Below are positions 10,280-22,230 of a DNA stretch of 64,000 nt, piece after piece. Source of the DNA: Aquarana catesbeiana (Eukaryota; Chordata; Amphibia; Anura; Ranidae). The position numbers and the translations under genes were made by a program. Location of the stretch: the NCBI RefSeq assembly GCF_042186555.1, contig NC_133324.1:135211577-135275576 (forward strand). Reading direction: 5' to 3'. Every line of letters starts with the position of its first letter. Position 1 is the stretch's first letter. The notes beneath the pieces are model-generated. The model searched no databases. It had not been told where the DNA came from and worked only from the letters and a program-made list of their open reading frames with translations.

Positions 10280-10310
<31 letters not shown>
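10280..10310. repeat. (TA)n microsatellite
   Basis: About 14 TA units follow GTGTG and abut the start of the Tc1 fragment, whose TA target may have seeded the run. Confidence 0.95.
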
Positions 10311-10314
<4 letters not shown>

Positions 10315-10838
10315 AAAAGTATTGGGACACCTGCCTTTACACACACATGACCTTTAATGACATCCCAGTCTTAGTCCGTAGGGTTCAATATAGAGTTGGC
10401 CCACCCTTTGCAGCTATAACAGCTTCAACTCTTCTGGGAAGGCCGTCCACAAGGTTTAGGAGTGTGTCTATGGGAATGTTTGACCATTCTTCCAGAAGGG
10501 CATTTTTTGAGGTCAGGACTCTGTGCAGGTCAGTCAAGTTCCTCTACCCCAAACTCGCTCATCCATGTCTTTACGGATCTTGCTTTGTGCACTGGTCCAA
10601 ATCATTTGGTGGAGGGGGGATTATGGTGTGGGGGGGGGGGATTATGGTGTGGGGTTGTTATTCAGGGGTTGGGCTTGGCACCTTAGTGCCGTAAAGGGAA
10701 CTCTTCTGTCGTCAGCATACCAAGACATTTTGGACAATTTCATGCTCCCAACTTTGTGAGAACAGTTTGGGGATCTCCCCTTCCTGTTCCAACATGACTG
10801 CCCACCAGTGCACAAAGCAAGGTCCATAAAGACATGGA
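10311..10838 (+). mobile_element. Tc1-type fragment, internally deleted
   Basis: It starts AGTCAAAAGTATTGGGACAC and matches the longer copy at 22806-23701 through the inverted repeat (CAGTCTTAGTCCGTAGGG), a region ending GACCATTCTTCCAGAAGG, and transposase remnants (GTCCAAATCATTTGGTGGAG, CAACATGACTGC). It breaks off at GACATGGA, and the right inverted repeat is missing. Confidence 0.75.
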
Positions 10839-11059
10839 CTTAGCAGGGGTGGTGGGAAATTAACTTCAAGTGCAATCATTCACATTATAACCGTAACTAA
10901 AACATATACAATTAAGTGTAACACTCTAAAAAATCACTCTAAAAAATAAAAATTCCAAAGTCCTATAATGGTGTGAACCTCCCAACTAAAAAGTTGTTGC
11001 ACTTTAAGGTAATTTGTATTGCAATTATCTGAAGAGGGGTTTCCACCATCCCTGCTAAG
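10839..11059. repeat. Fold-back repeat, about 220 bp
   Basis: CTTAGCAGGGGTGGTGGGA at 10839 is the near reverse complement of TTCCACCATCCCTGCTAAG at 11041-11059. The inner parts also pair in places (AAGTGCAA with TTGCACTT). Probably a small MITE. Confidence 0.65.
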
Positions 11060-12060
11060 GCAGCACTGATGGGCACTGATAGGCAGCACTGATGGGCACT
11101 AATAGGCTGCACTGATTGGCAGCATTGATGGGCACTAATTGGTAGCACTGATGTGCACTGATAGGTGGCAATGATAGGCAGCACTGATAGGTGGCACTGA
11201 TGGGCGGCACTGATGGGCGCTTATTGTCAGCACTGATTGGCACTGATGGGCACTGATTGGTAGCACTTATGGCCACTGATAGGCTCTGATTTGCTGCACT
11301 GATAGGCAGCATTGGTTGACACTGATTGACAGCATTGGTTGGCACTGATTTACAGCATTGGTTGGCACTGATAGGGTGCACTGACTGGGACTGGTTGCCA
11401 CTGATAGGCAGCATTGGTTGGCACTAATAGGCAGCATTGGTTGGCACTGATAAGCAGCATTGGTTGGCACTGGTTGGCACTGATAGGCAGAATTGGTTGG
11501 CACTGATAAGCAGCTCTGGCACGGATAGGCAGCACTGGTTGGCACTGATAAGCAGCACTGGCACTGATAGGCAGCATTGGTTGGCACTGGCACTGATAAG
11601 CAACACTGGCACTAATAGGCAGCATTGGTCGGCACTAATAATCAGCACTGATTTGCACTGATAGGCAGCACTGGTTTGCACTGGTTGGCACTGAAAGGCA
11701 GAATTGGTTGGCACTGATAAGCAGCACTGGCATGGATAGGCAGTACTGGTTGGCACTGATTGGCAGTACTGGTTGGCACTGATTGGCAGCATTGGTTGGC
11801 ACTGATTGGCAGCATTGGTTGGCACTGATTGGCAGCATTGGTTGGCACTGATAGGCAGCACTGGTTTGCACTGATAGACAGCACTGGTTGGCACTGATAG
11901 GCAGAATTGGTTAGCACTGATAAGCAGCACTGGCATGGATAGGCAGTACTGGTTGGCACTGATTGGCAGCATTGGTTGGCACTGATTGGCAGCATTGGTT
12001 GGCACTGATTGATTGGCATCATTGGTTGGCACTGATAGGCAGCATTGGGTGGCACAGATA
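11060..12060. repeat. Minisatellite, about 23-bp unit, about 1 kb
   Basis: The unit is close to GGCACTGATTGGCAGCATTG plus GTT, with A/T-AGG and CAGCACTGG variants and higher-order repeats near 11690-12030. All long open frames here (such as SANQCCLSVPTNAANQ on the minus strand) are translations of the repeat. The same GGCACTGAT / GGGCACTGAT motif occurs in TTAA MITEs at 47980-48120 and 60256-60390. Confidence 0.95.
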
Positions 12061-12085
12061 GGGGAGAGGGGGAGTTTCACATTCA

Positions 12086-12626
12086 GGAGATCGTGAGAAT
12101 TGCCAGAGCTGATCAGTGTATGAAACTGTCAGATAATGACACTGCATGCAGGGGGAGAGACCAGCTGTTAAAAGTCAGCGGTGATGCTGGTGGTGGGCAG
12201 GACGGAACAGTTACCAAACAGCAGCCAATAGGATAGGTCTGGGCGTGCCGCTACATTTCTATGGCTCCGCCCTCTCTCTGAAGCAGCCCAATCATTGGCT
12301 GGTGTTGGCGCTTGGTCCCGCCCACCCCCGACATCACGGCTGAGTTGTGATGACTTACAACTGAGCCGCGATGTCGGGGGTGGGCGGGACCAAGTGCTAT
12401 AAACACCAGCCAATGTTTGAGCTGCTTTAGAGAGGGGGCGGGGCCACGTAAATGTAGCGGCCCGCCCAGACCCCATCCCATTGGCTGGTGTTTGATGGCC
12501 GTTCAGTCCCGCCCACCCCCGACATCACCCTGACATTAAGACAGCTGGTCTCACTTCCTGCATGCAGTGTCATTATCTGACAGTTTCATACACTGATCAG
12601 CTCTGGCAATTCTCACGATCTGCTGC
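12086..12626. repeat. Two nested palindromes
   Basis: Outer arms: 12086-12172 and 12537-12626, about 85 bp, centred on GCCAGAGCTGATCAGTGTAT and its reverse complement. Inner arms: about 12231-12345 and 12365-12485, about 115 bp, with CCCGCCCACCCCCGACATCA and its reverse complement. The spacer between inner arms is about 20 bp. The full structure could form a long GC-rich hairpin. Confidence 0.85.
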
Positions 12627-12770
12627 CTGTGAAACTGTTTCACAGGCAGCGCGGGCCACACACTATCTTGGATGCAGCATTTTGGGGCAAATCTCTGGAG
12701 ACAGCACGGGGTGATTAGGGTGTGCCCAGGCACACCCGGCACACCCCGTGCGCACGCCTATGCATACACA

Positions 12771-14081
12771 ATTGAATACCAGTGTCGTTTGTAGATAACC
12801 ATGGCGTTAAAGCAAAACCCCTCAAAAGATTCCCCAAGAGATTTTCCCTCCCTAACCCTCCCGGCTCCCATCCCCCAACATATGAGAGCTTTATTCCCGT
12901 AACCAAACCTATTTGGCAGGAGGGCCATGGCTCAGACCCCTAACCAAGTAGTCTCCGGAGACGTGTAAAAGTCCACAACTCTGGGTCTCCATCCGCATTT
13001 GTCCGCACAAATTGAAAAAATGTGTGGTATCTCTTGGCCTGAAGAATCATAGTGATAAAAAAAATAACAATAAAAGAAAAAGGGAAAAACAGAGAGGATG
13101 ATATGTGAACACTGTGTTAGAAAATAATCAAGAATTAGACTAAATCATCACACTAGACAGCGCTAATGTTGAGCAACTAAAACATGTGGCCAACAACACC
13201 TGCAAAGGAAAATCCTATAACAGAAAAGTCCCTTAGGAGAAAGTCCCTTATAAAGGGCAGTGATGTAAAGTTCAGGGTGTAGTTCACAAATATTAATCAG
13301 GTGATCATGAAAACATTCCTCAGCATGCACCTTCCACCGATCACTAGGGAATCCACCCGGTGCAAACACTCTCCCCCTAGGGGGTTAAACTCACCAGAAT
13401 TGGGGAGTAATAAAGCATTCAGAATAAAAATCTTTGCCAGCAGCTTGTTGTTAACATCACTTCATGAAGGGTCACAGATTTCCAGGGCTCATAATAAGTC
13501 AAAAAACGGAAAGAAAAGTGCACATAGCGTAATCCCGTTTATTGACTGTATACCCTTCCACAAGTAAAAACAGCAACCCCCCTTCAATAAATATACGTAC
13601 ATCAAATAAGCTTTAAGAGAGAGCAATCATTCAAGCAGGCAGGTAGTGAGATTGTGTAAACTTCACCATGAGATGTCAGCGCCGCTACACAGGAGACCAT
13701 GGTTACTTCCTGGTTGTGCAGTAGACTCAGGTGGAGCGCACACGTCACTTCCTACGTCGCGTAAGCCACGCGAGGATGATATACTAGTGATTGGCCTCCA
13801 AAAATAGCACGGGGGGTATCTTCTACTTCAGAGAAATTCAGCATGCAAAGTCCCGTATCGGCTGTATGTAGATGGGGGTGTATGTATCTTCTACTTCAGG
13901 GGATGCAGGATACAAAGTCCCATATCAGCTGCGTGTAGGTGAAGATAGATGAAGTAGAGGTGGTAAAATAAACAAAACAAAAACAAGGCCCCTCCAGGTC
14001 TCCTCATTTCCATGCTTCTCCTATCTACCGGCAATGGGGTATAGTGAAGGTAGCTTGGTGGGCTGCATGCAGGGTGAGGCA
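12771..14081. other. L1 copy 1 spacer with undefined inserts
   Basis: No coding family is visible. It contains a direct repeat of about 70 bp (about 13812 and 13880) with TATCTTCTACTTCAG and CAAAGTCCCGTATCGGCTG / CAAAGTCCCATATCAGCTG. The spacer exceeds that of L1 copies 2 and 3 by about 0.5 kb. Confidence 0.45.
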
Positions 14082-15122
14082 CTACCGGGGAGGAGATCTC
14101 CTATCCTGGTTCCTGCGATTCGGATGTCCTAAAGTGTCCACCCATTGTGATGCCTCCCTGGGATCCGTAAAAAAGTAGGCCTTGCCCTGGTAAATGATTC
14201 GCAAACGTGCAGGATATAACATGCCATATGGAAGATGAAGCTCCCGTAACCTGTGTTTAATTGCCAGGAAAGTGGCTCTCTGCTTCTGCGTAGCTACGGA
14301 GAAGTCTGGGAAAATGGTGATGCCGTTGCCATTAAAGGAAACTTTGCCCCTCTCTCGAGCCACTCTAAGAATAGCCTCTCTGTCTCGGAAGTGGAGCAGC
14401 TTTATAATCATGGCACACGGTGGGGACCCAGGTGGTAGAGGGCGCATGGGGATTCTGTGTGCCCTTTCTATGGCGAACATTGGTGAAAAGGTGTTGGCCC
14501 CAAACTCATTCAACAGCCATCTTTCCATGAATGTTTCTGGTGTTTTGCCCTCAGCACCCTCTGGGAACCCCAAAAAGCGCAGGTTGTTTCTTCTTAAGCG
14601 GTCTTCCATATCAGTGATTTTATCTGTAATGCACTCATGAGCCTGCCGCAGTTCCCTCATAGAGCTCTGCAAGGGACGTGCCTCATCCTCCATGTCACTA
14701 ATACGTTGTTCAGCATTAGTCACTCTATGGCAGATATTATGGACATCCTGTTTCAAAAAGGATAATTCTGTCTTGATAGTGTCCATTTGTGAGGTGAGAG
14801 ATGCATGGCTGTGCTGGATGGCTGCCATGATCTGGGCTAGGGATGGCTCTGCAGGGCCTGCATCCTCCCTGTCTGTTCTGGGGGATTGAGGATCATGTCC
14901 CTCCGCAGGGGAGAACAAGAGAGGGTCTTCTGGGCTTAAGGTAGGGGGGGATCTCTGTGACTCACCCTTCCCCTTGAGCTGCTTCCAAGGTGTGGATGTG
15001 GAGGCTGCTTGTCGCTGTGTGATCCCCGCATGCTGCTCGGCGCCAGTTTGCTGCGGCCTGCATGGCGGTAACGGCGGATCGAATCCCGGGGCCTCCTCCA
15101 TCGGTGGTCTGTATTTGACCAT
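14082..15122 (-). CDS. L1 ORF1p, RNA-binding chaperone (copy 1)
   Basis: About 346 residues from the ATG at 15122 (MVKYRPPMEEAPG). The open frame extends upstream to 15272 but only through GTG and 5' UTR. Layout: a Pro/Ser-rich N terminus, a coiled coil (LTSQMDTIKTELSFLKQDV, ITDKITDMEDRLRRNN), then an RRM-like core starting NLRFLGFPEGAEG, with ERAHRIP and FRDREAILRVARERG, and a C-terminal domain ending near YQGKAYFFTDPREAS. ORF1p trimers coat L1 RNA. The frame is fully open although ORF2 of the same copy is truncated. Confidence 0.9.
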   Translation of the reverse strand: MVKYRPPMEEAPGFDPPLPPCRPQQTGAEQHAGITQRQAASTSTPWKQLKGKGESQRSPPTLSPEDPLLFSPAEGHDPQSPRTDREDAGPAEPSLAQIMAAIQHSHASLTSQMDTIKTELSFLKQDVHNICHRVTNAEQRISDMEDEARPLQSSMRELRQAHECITDKITDMEDRLRRNNLRFLGFPEGAEGKTPETFMERWLLNEFGANTFSPMFAIERAHRIPMRPLPPGSPPCAMIIKLLHFRDREAILRVARERGKVSFNGNGITIFPDFSVATQKQRATFLAIKHRLRELHLPYGMLYPARLRIIYQGKAYFFTDPREASQWVDTLGHPNRRNQDRRSPPR

Positions 15123-15283
15123 CCCCCGATGGTCACAGTGCTCCCTGGGTGCTGTGGGGGTTGATGGGACCCTCGGATGTCGGCCTGGATAGCAGGATCT
15201 GGTCAGGATGTGTGCGGTGCGGACGGAGCTCAGGCTGAGCACGTCCTCCCTCACATCCCAGGTGCTGGCCACGCCCCCCGTGT

Positions 15284-15803
15284 CTAAACCTTAGAGTGGA
15301 CACAGCTTTACTTTCAGTGTAACAAATCACATTTTTATCTGCAAGATTATAGAAAAGTACTTAACAGTCATTATTCTTACAAAGCATTCCAATATAATAT
15401 TTAAAAAGCCACACATTCAAAATATAACACTTGCCACCACCCCACAAATCCACACATATACATACGTTGGTGACCATGTTCTGCTGGAATCTGCATTTCT
15501 GTGTACATGATTAAGCTATGAGATCAAAGAGTAGAAGGTCAGCACATGCTCCCAAACCATGTTTGCATGGACAGACAGGAACAATACACACAACATTGAC
15601 AGCATGACCACATAAACCCACTTTTGATTAAAAAAATGCACAAGAATTTCAGCAAACAAATAGTCCTAGTTGGGTGTTTGTCAATAGCCACAATATCATT
15701 CCTTCTCCACAGCAAAAAAAACCTGACCTTCTCAGGCCAAACAAACCCCCCTACTGCAGCCCTTTATATAAGATAGGTTGTATTGTTAGCACACTGACAC
15801 ACG
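15284..15803. other. No gene recognised
   Basis: This is the 5' flank of L1 copy 1 and the 3' flank of L1 copy 2. I see nothing beyond simple A/T-rich sequence. Confidence 0.5.
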
Positions 15804-16248
15804 CCCACAAGTATCTTTCCTTGTCAAAAGAAGTTTATTGAGTATACAATGTTATAAAGATACATAAAGTAAGTTTACAAGGATCTATAAAGTAAGCTCA
15901 TTGTTTTACAGTAGGGTTTATATAGGTAAATATCATGAAATTTCAAATATTAAACATTGGGTTCATGTAAACCTAAATTAAAGATATATATCATTTCCTT
16001 AGTTACTTATGTAGGTATTTAAATGATTTATACCTACTATACATATTGTTTACAAGTAGAGTGTATATAGGTCAAATAAATTCTGATAATGAGCTTTAAT
16101 CGTAAGGTGGAGAAAAGGAAAGAGAAAGAAGAAAAAGGGTTGAAAGGTAGAGGTATGGTCCACAAGGTTGTCCTGCTCGTCAGTTTATTATTCTTTTTAG
16201 TTCTCTTTGAAGCCTTAGAATGGGTGTCTCTGTAAGTCATTTAATCTG

Positions 16249-19200
16249 TTACCATGGCAACAGGACAGAGTCATTGAAGTTTGACAGGAACTGTTGTTTT
16301 ATCCAAGGATGCCAAAGTTTTTCAAATTTTGGAATTTGATTTTGATCGATGGCTACCATCTTAGCATGGGACATTGTATTATTCATTCTGTGAATTGTTT
16401 CTGCTAGTACCAATGTAGGAGATTTCCATGCCTTGGCCACTGTTTGTTTTGCAGCCATTATTAGTTGGATCATAAGTTTGAATTGAGAGAGTGTTAACCA
16501 TTCCGGTTTTAGATTAAGTAAAGTTAAATATGGATCTGGTTGTATTATTTTTTTAAATATTTTAGATGCAATCATGAAGACTTCCTTCCAGAAGGTTTGG
16601 ATTACTGGGCACGTCCACCATATGTGTAAATATGTGCCTATTTCTGGGCATCCTCGAAAACAAAGAGCTGAGGTATTAGGTGAAAATTTTGCCACTCTAG
16701 CGGGTACAAGGTACCAGCGAGTTAGGACTTTATAATTTGTCTCCAGTGCTAAGATGTTGGGTGAAGATGACTTAGATGTGAGCCATATGTTAGACCAGTC
16801 CGTGTCTTCTAAAGTTCGTCCCAGGTCCTCCTCCCACCTCTGAACGTAAGAGGGACTATTAAGATTTGGTACTCCATATAATTGATTATAAAGTGATGAA
16901 ATTGTACCTTTAGCAAATGGATCTTTTGTACAGATTGATTCAAAAATGGATAATTGGGATAATGGTGTATCCCCCTTTAGGAATGGTGTATAGAAATTTT
17001 TGATTTGGAGATATCTAAATATCTCAGAGTTTGGTAGATCATATTTTTCTCTAAGCGATGGGAATGAAAGGAATGATTTAGATGCTATGAAGTCATTTAG
17101 TGTCTGAATGCCTGATGTTGTCCAAGCTTTAAAAGAATTTGGGTAGATCCATGCCGGATAAAAGGCCGGATTTCTGATAAAAGAAAGGAGAGGATTGTGT
17201 GGAGATTGTAACTGATATTTGGTTTTTAGTTTATCCCAGAGAGATAAGAAGTGTTTAGTTATGGGATTATGAATTTTAAAGCGGTCTTTAGGATCAAGCC
17301 ATAATAAATTTGATATTAATAGAGGGTCATTTTCTGAAGCCTCTATAAATACCCATAATGGGATTTCCTGTTTTGCATGGTATTTGGACAGACTGGCCAA
17401 ATGTGCCGCTCTGTAGTAGTTAGTAAAATTAGGGTATCCCAGGCCTCCTTTATTTTTGGGAAGATGTAGTGTGTGTATAGGTATACGTGGTTTAGAAGAG
17501 CCCCATATAAACGAAGTTGCTCTTTTTTGTACTATTCTCAAAAAATAGGAAGGAATTGGAATAGGGAGGACTCTGAATAGATAAAGCAATTTGGGTAGAA
17601 TAGTCATTTTGATTGCATTAATCTTCCCCATCCAGGATAAAAGAAGTTGCGACCATTGTTTTATTAGATTTGTGATATGTCTTAATACAGGAGGATAATT
17701 GGTTGAGAATAAGTCAGAATGAGAGGCTGTTAAATGAATTCCAAGATATGGGATTGATTTTTCTGCCCATGTGAATGGGAGTGCAGCCCTAGCCGGGATC
17801 AATTCCATGTTTGTGAGTGAAATATTAAGCACTAGGCATTTCTTAGGATTAATCATAAGGCTGGATAGGGCTGCAAATCCATCAAGAGCTGGTATTAAGT
17901 TAGGACCAGAGACCTGTGGTGATGATAGAAAAAGTAATATATCGTCTGCAAATATACATAATTTGTGTGTAATACCTCCTACTTCAATGCCAGTTATAGT
18001 TTGGTTTGTTCTGATATATTGGGCCATGGGTTCGAGTATAAGGGCAAATAATAAGGGAGATAATGGGCAACCCTGTCGGGTACCTCTTTCGATATTAAAG
18101 GCTTCAGATTTGTATCCAGCATATTTTATATAGGCTTTGGGTTTATTATATAATGCTTTGATCCATGTTAAAAAGTGGGGTCCAAAACCCCATTTTTGTA
18201 ATGAATATTGCATATATTGCCAGGATACTGTGTCAAATGCCCTCTTAATATCGAGAGATAGAAAACATAAAGGGATTTTCCGTTTTTTAGCAATATGTGT
18301 CAATAACACTGCCCTGCGTATATTATCGCCTGCCTGTCTATTTGGCATGAAGCCTACTTGATCTCTATGTATTAATTTTCCTATAATGCTATTGAGGCGT
18401 TTTGCTATTATTTTTGCTAATAATTTAATATCGAGGTTTAACAGAGAGATAGGCCGATAATTCACACAGGAAGTATCATCAGCAAGGGGTTTTGGGATCA
18501 TACAAACAATTGCCATTAGTGTTTCTTGCCGAAAAGAATGTCCATCTAGAAGTTTGTTAAAAGTTTCAGTGAGAATGGGAGAGAGTATTTCTGAGAATGT
18601 TTTATAGTATAAAGCCGAGTAGCCGTCTGGGCCTGGTCTTTTGTTAAGTTTTAGGTCTTTTATTGCGTTAGCAACTTCATCTATAGTTATAGGCTCATCC
18701 AAACTGCTTTTTTGATTCTGAGATAACTCAGGTAAGGTTATTTTTGAGAAGAAGGATTCAGCCTCTGTAGGATTAAATTCATTGTTTGTCTTGTATAAAG
18801 TTGCGAGATGTGAGTGAAATTTATGGACTATTTTAACTGGATTACAAGTGTAAACATTTTTTGATAATTTCAAACGTATTGGTTTGAAAGATTTGTTAGT
18901 TGAATTTAATGCCCGAGCCAAATATGTACCTGGTTTGTTTGTATTCATGTAGAAATTGTGTTTGGAGCGTTTGAGGGATTTATCAACTGACTCAGTGAGA
19001 AATAGATCGTATTCCAATCTAGATTTTTCCAGATGAGATTTTGTACTCTGAGATGGATTATCTTGAAATGATATGTAGGCTGCATTAAAATTGAGTTCTA
19101 GTTTTTTTGCTAGATTTTTGCGTTCCCGTTTAAATAGTGCCATTTGTCTTTGTATTGTACCACGCAAGACAGGCTTATGAGCTTCCCACAGTGTTATTGG

Positions 19201-20033
19201 GGAGATGTCTGTTGTATTATTAATTGATATGTATTCCTTTAAAGCTTGTTCAATGGCCATCTGATGTAGTGGGTGTTTGAGCATTATGTCCGGTAAGTAC
19301 CATGTTGGGTCATGCGCTTTTGGTATGGCTGAGGCTATAGTAGTGTATACTGCATTATGATCAGACCACGGAATCAGAATTATATCTGATGCAATAATTT
19401 CTGGTATCATTCCTATTGTTAGAAAAATATGATCTATTCTGGTGAAATAGGGTGCGAGAAATAAGTGAATTTCTTTTTCATTGGGTTACTTTCTCTCCAT
19501 GAATCTACCAGATTGTATTTGGAAAGAAGTTGAGAAAAAGGTAATCTAGAGGTTATTTTGGATGGTGTAAAAGGTGATTTATCTAGAAATGGGAGGAGGA
19601 CCTGGTTCGAATCCCCACACATTATCACTGTTCCTATTTTGTGTGTATTAATCACTTGTAATATATGTGAGAGGAAAGGTGTAGGTTGTTTGTTAGGAGC
19701 GTAGTAGGAAATCACCGTGATTGCTGTATCCATTATATAACCCATGAGTATCAGGTATCTACCTTCTGGGTCTTTAATTTCTGATGATAATGTGAATGGT
19801 GTGGATCGGTGAAATGCAATTAGAGTTCCCCTTTGCTTGGTACAGGCAGAAGCCGTGTAAATTTGTTGATAAAAAGGAGAAATATATTTTGGAGTAGAAT
19901 CTTTGGTGAAGTGTGTTTCTTGGAGGCATACTATGTGAGCCTTCTTGTTATGGAAAGTACGGAAGGCTTTGGTCCTTTTTTGAGGGACATTTATTCCCTG
20001 AACATTCAGGGAAAGTATATTCAGTGGTGCCAT
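16249..20033 (-). pseudogene. L1 ORF2: endonuclease and reverse transcriptase, one frameshift
   Basis: The endonuclease begins MAPLNILSLNVQGIN, with VCLQETHFTKD and VIMCGDSNQVLL. The frame breaks near 19420, between the PISPE residues and the WSDHNAVY motif. The next 1053 codons are open. RT motifs there: PGPDGYSALYYK, YRPISLLNLDIKLLAKI, SLDIKRAFDTVSWQ, RGTRQGCPLSPLLFAL and FADD (about 17950). A C-x3-C...H-x4-C cluster (CFRGCPEIGTYLHIWWTC) follows near the C terminus. Length is about 1260 codons, normal for L1. The protein nicks DNA and reverse-transcribes L1 RNA at the nick. One frameshift over so long a frame suggests a fairly recent copy. Confidence 0.95.
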
Positions 20034-20992
20034 GGCAATAGATCAAATAGTTTTGACTTACTTTTTGTTATGCAGAGCTGACTGCACAGATCAACCTGTG
20101 TGGACTGAAGAGATGAATAGATAGAAAAGAAACCAGTGAATTCTGGAGTAAAGAGTAAACAAAAAACATATGAGATTAGATGATACATTGTATAAATTAT
20201 TTTTTGCAAGTAATCACAATTTACCCGTGAAAGAGAATAAATATCTCTCTCAGGGGAATAAGTGCCTTCGTCACACTCCCACATAATATGGTTGGGAGAA
20301 TGAGGAGGGCTAATGGGGGTACACGGATCTTCCGCTTACAGGAGAGAAGTGCTATGTCAAAAGACATCAAAATGATGATTCATTAATTGGAGTGCAGAAT
20401 ATAGTTTTTGTTGAAATTATTTATTCCAGGGTGGTTGTATATGGTTAGTCTTGCCCTAGGCTAAATAATTCAGTTAGAAAGGTACTGTTAATAACTTTGG
20501 TATTGATGAAGATAGTTTGAATTATTTTGGGATTTTAACCCTTTTAGAGTAAACAATTACATATTTTATTCATATGTAACTGTTTAGATATGTTAACTCA
20601 TAAAATTGAGGTTGTATTGCTTCAGATTAGAATAAACAAAAACATAATTCTAGGAACTAGTTAGGTAATAATATATTTGTTTTAAGAAAAGAAAGAAAGA
20701 AAAAAAAAAAAAAGCTTCCATTACTTCTGGATTATTGAACATATTTGTCCTAAAAAGTAATAAATCTATTGTTATTACCTGATAATATATAACTGAACAA
20801 GAATTTCCTTATTTCACTTATATATTCTAAGGCTATATGAATCAGAAGTAATAAGAAATATAACTGGAATGTAACATGATCCCACATAGTGTGTGACTAT
20901 CAGAATGCAGTTACATTCAGTTATAAATATAGGTTTTTTATAGAGAACCATCTCTTAGTATAATAAATGAAGAGATATCAGGAATTAGGATG
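20034..20992. other. ORF1-ORF2 spacer of L1 copy 2
   Basis: A/T-rich sequence without coding signal. It includes an A-rich run at about 20690-20715. Confidence 0.7.
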
Positions 20993-22058
20993 TCAGTCCA
21001 TTGAATCTTCTTGGTCCATGGATGATGTGGCATAACGGCCTCTTTTGTGAGAATGATGATTCCCATTTTGTTCTGGAATTTTCTGGGTGCTGCCTGAAGG
21101 TGAAGATGATGCCATTCTTCTGCGTGTGGGAGTGTTGCTGCTTGTGGGTTCTGTCAGATTTAATTTTAAAAGGGTTTGTTGTAGTTCATCTGCTGATCTG
21201 CTTCTGTAAATTGTACCTTGGTAGTTAAATCTGACTGAAAAGGGGAAGCCCCATTGATACATAATGTTGTGGCGTTGCAGTTCCATTAGTTGGGGTTTCA
21301 TGGATCGTCTTTTAGTAATAGTAAGTTGGGATAGGTCAGCAAAAATTTGATAATTGTGTCCTTGAAAATTAAGTTCCTTTTTTTCTCTTGCAGCAATTAG
21401 TATTTGTTCTTTCGTTCTGTAATAATGAAATTTTGTGATTATATCACGTGGGGGTCCATCTTTCTTTTTGGCTGTGAGGGCTCTGTGTACTCTGTCCAGT
21501 TCTAAACGTTCAATAGGGATATCTGGCTTTAGTTCTTAATAGAGCAGTAATAGTAGATTGCAGGTCTGTCACAGTTTCAGGTATTCCCCTTATGCGCAAG
21601 TTTGAACGTCTGGCTCTATTTTCGTTATCTTCGAGCTTAGTTTGAAGTATTAAATTCTCTTTTTTTAATTGTTCCAATTCTGTTATATTTTCTTGGGTTG
21701 TAATTTCAATTTCATCCATTTTTATTTCTAAGGCTGCGGTGCGGTTTCCCAGCTCTCTTATTTCTTTGGTTAGGCTGTTTGTTATTTGGTCTGAGGTTTG
21801 TTTTAAAGCCTTATGAAGCATCTTTTCAAATTGTAATAATATTACTGGGGATACTGAGGAGGCTTGTGGAGAAGTTTGTGAGAGGATTTGTTCTGTATCT
21901 GACTCAAATGGAGAGTCTTGCTGTGACATTTTCTGTCTGTGAGAGCGCCCTGATGCTGTATCTTGTGAGGTGACTGGAGCTGCTTCAGCTGCAGTGAGTG
22001 CCTGTGAGCTCTTTGTGAGGTGATTTTTATTTCTGCCACGGTTTCCTCCCAGTACCAT
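20993..22058 (-). pseudogene. L1 ORF1p (copy 2), one frameshift
   Basis: It starts MVLGGNRGRNKNHLTK at 22058; upstream codons lack conservation. A Ser/Gln-rich N terminus is followed by a coiled coil (LTKEIRELGNRTAALEIKMD, ITELEQLKKENLILQTKLED) and the RRM start SNLRIRGIPETV. A one-base frameshift near 21535 moves the rest to another frame, which is open from IPIERLELDRVHRAL to a basic C terminus (RRRMASSSPSG) ending at 20993. Role: coats L1 RNA. Confidence 0.88.
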
Positions 22059-22230
22059 ATTTCCTGACCAAACTTTCACAGTTTGTTCCCTGGGGCAAAA
22101 AGGTTCAAATGGATACCTTTTGAGCCTGCAGGCTCTGCTTTGTCCTTCTCTTCTCTCATCAGCGGTGTGGAGCTCTAACAATGCATGTCTGCTCCGCTAG
22201 GCTCCGCCTCCTGCCCCACAAGTATCTTTC

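Larger units (their letters stand above)
10221..12762. mobile_element. Non-autonomous hAT element with nested repeats
   Basis: The termini CATAGGCGTGCGCA and TGCGCACGCCTATG are exact inverted repeats. The 8-bp duplication CATACACA lies at 10213-10220 and 12763-12770. It shares ends with the 265-bp MITE at 898-1162. It carries a Tc1 fragment, a 220-bp fold-back, a 1-kb minisatellite and two nested palindromes, but no transposase. It landed in the ORF1-ORF2 spacer of L1 copy 1. Confidence 0.92.
8691..15283 (-). mobile_element. L1/Tx1-type LINE, copy 1, 3' truncated and split
   Basis: ORF1 (15122-14082) and the endonuclease part of ORF2 (10027-8687) are in order on the minus strand. The reverse transcriptase half is missing: ORF2 stops at about 8691, where the composite repeat sequence begins. 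A 2.5-kb hAT element (10221-12762) sits between ORF1 and ORF2. The region 12771-14081 is mostly spacer; it is longer than in copies 2 and 3, so another undefined insert is likely near 13140-13960. Confidence 0.85.
15820..22214 (-). mobile_element. L1/Tx1-type LINE, copy 2, full length
   Basis: The 16-bp duplication CCCACAAGTATCTTTC lies at 15804-15819 and 22215-22230. Inside, on the minus strand, are a 5' UTR of about 155 bp, ORF1 (22058-20993), a 960-bp spacer, ORF2 (20033-16249) and a 3' UTR. The 3' end reads AATAAACTTCTTTTGACAAG with no poly(A) tail. Each ORF has one frameshift. Confidence 0.93.

Noticed and set aside
11060..12060. CRISPR-like array
   Set aside because: Units are contiguous and variable, without unique spacers, and the context is a vertebrate transposon.
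11055..12080. Long minus-strand open frames rich in CQPMLPISANQ-type repeats
   Set aside because: They are translations of the 23-bp minisatellite in several frames, with no independent coding signal.
15123..15330. N-terminal extension of L1 copy 1 ORF1
   Set aside because: It needs a GTG start and lies in the 5' UTR; the ATG at 15122 fits the family better.
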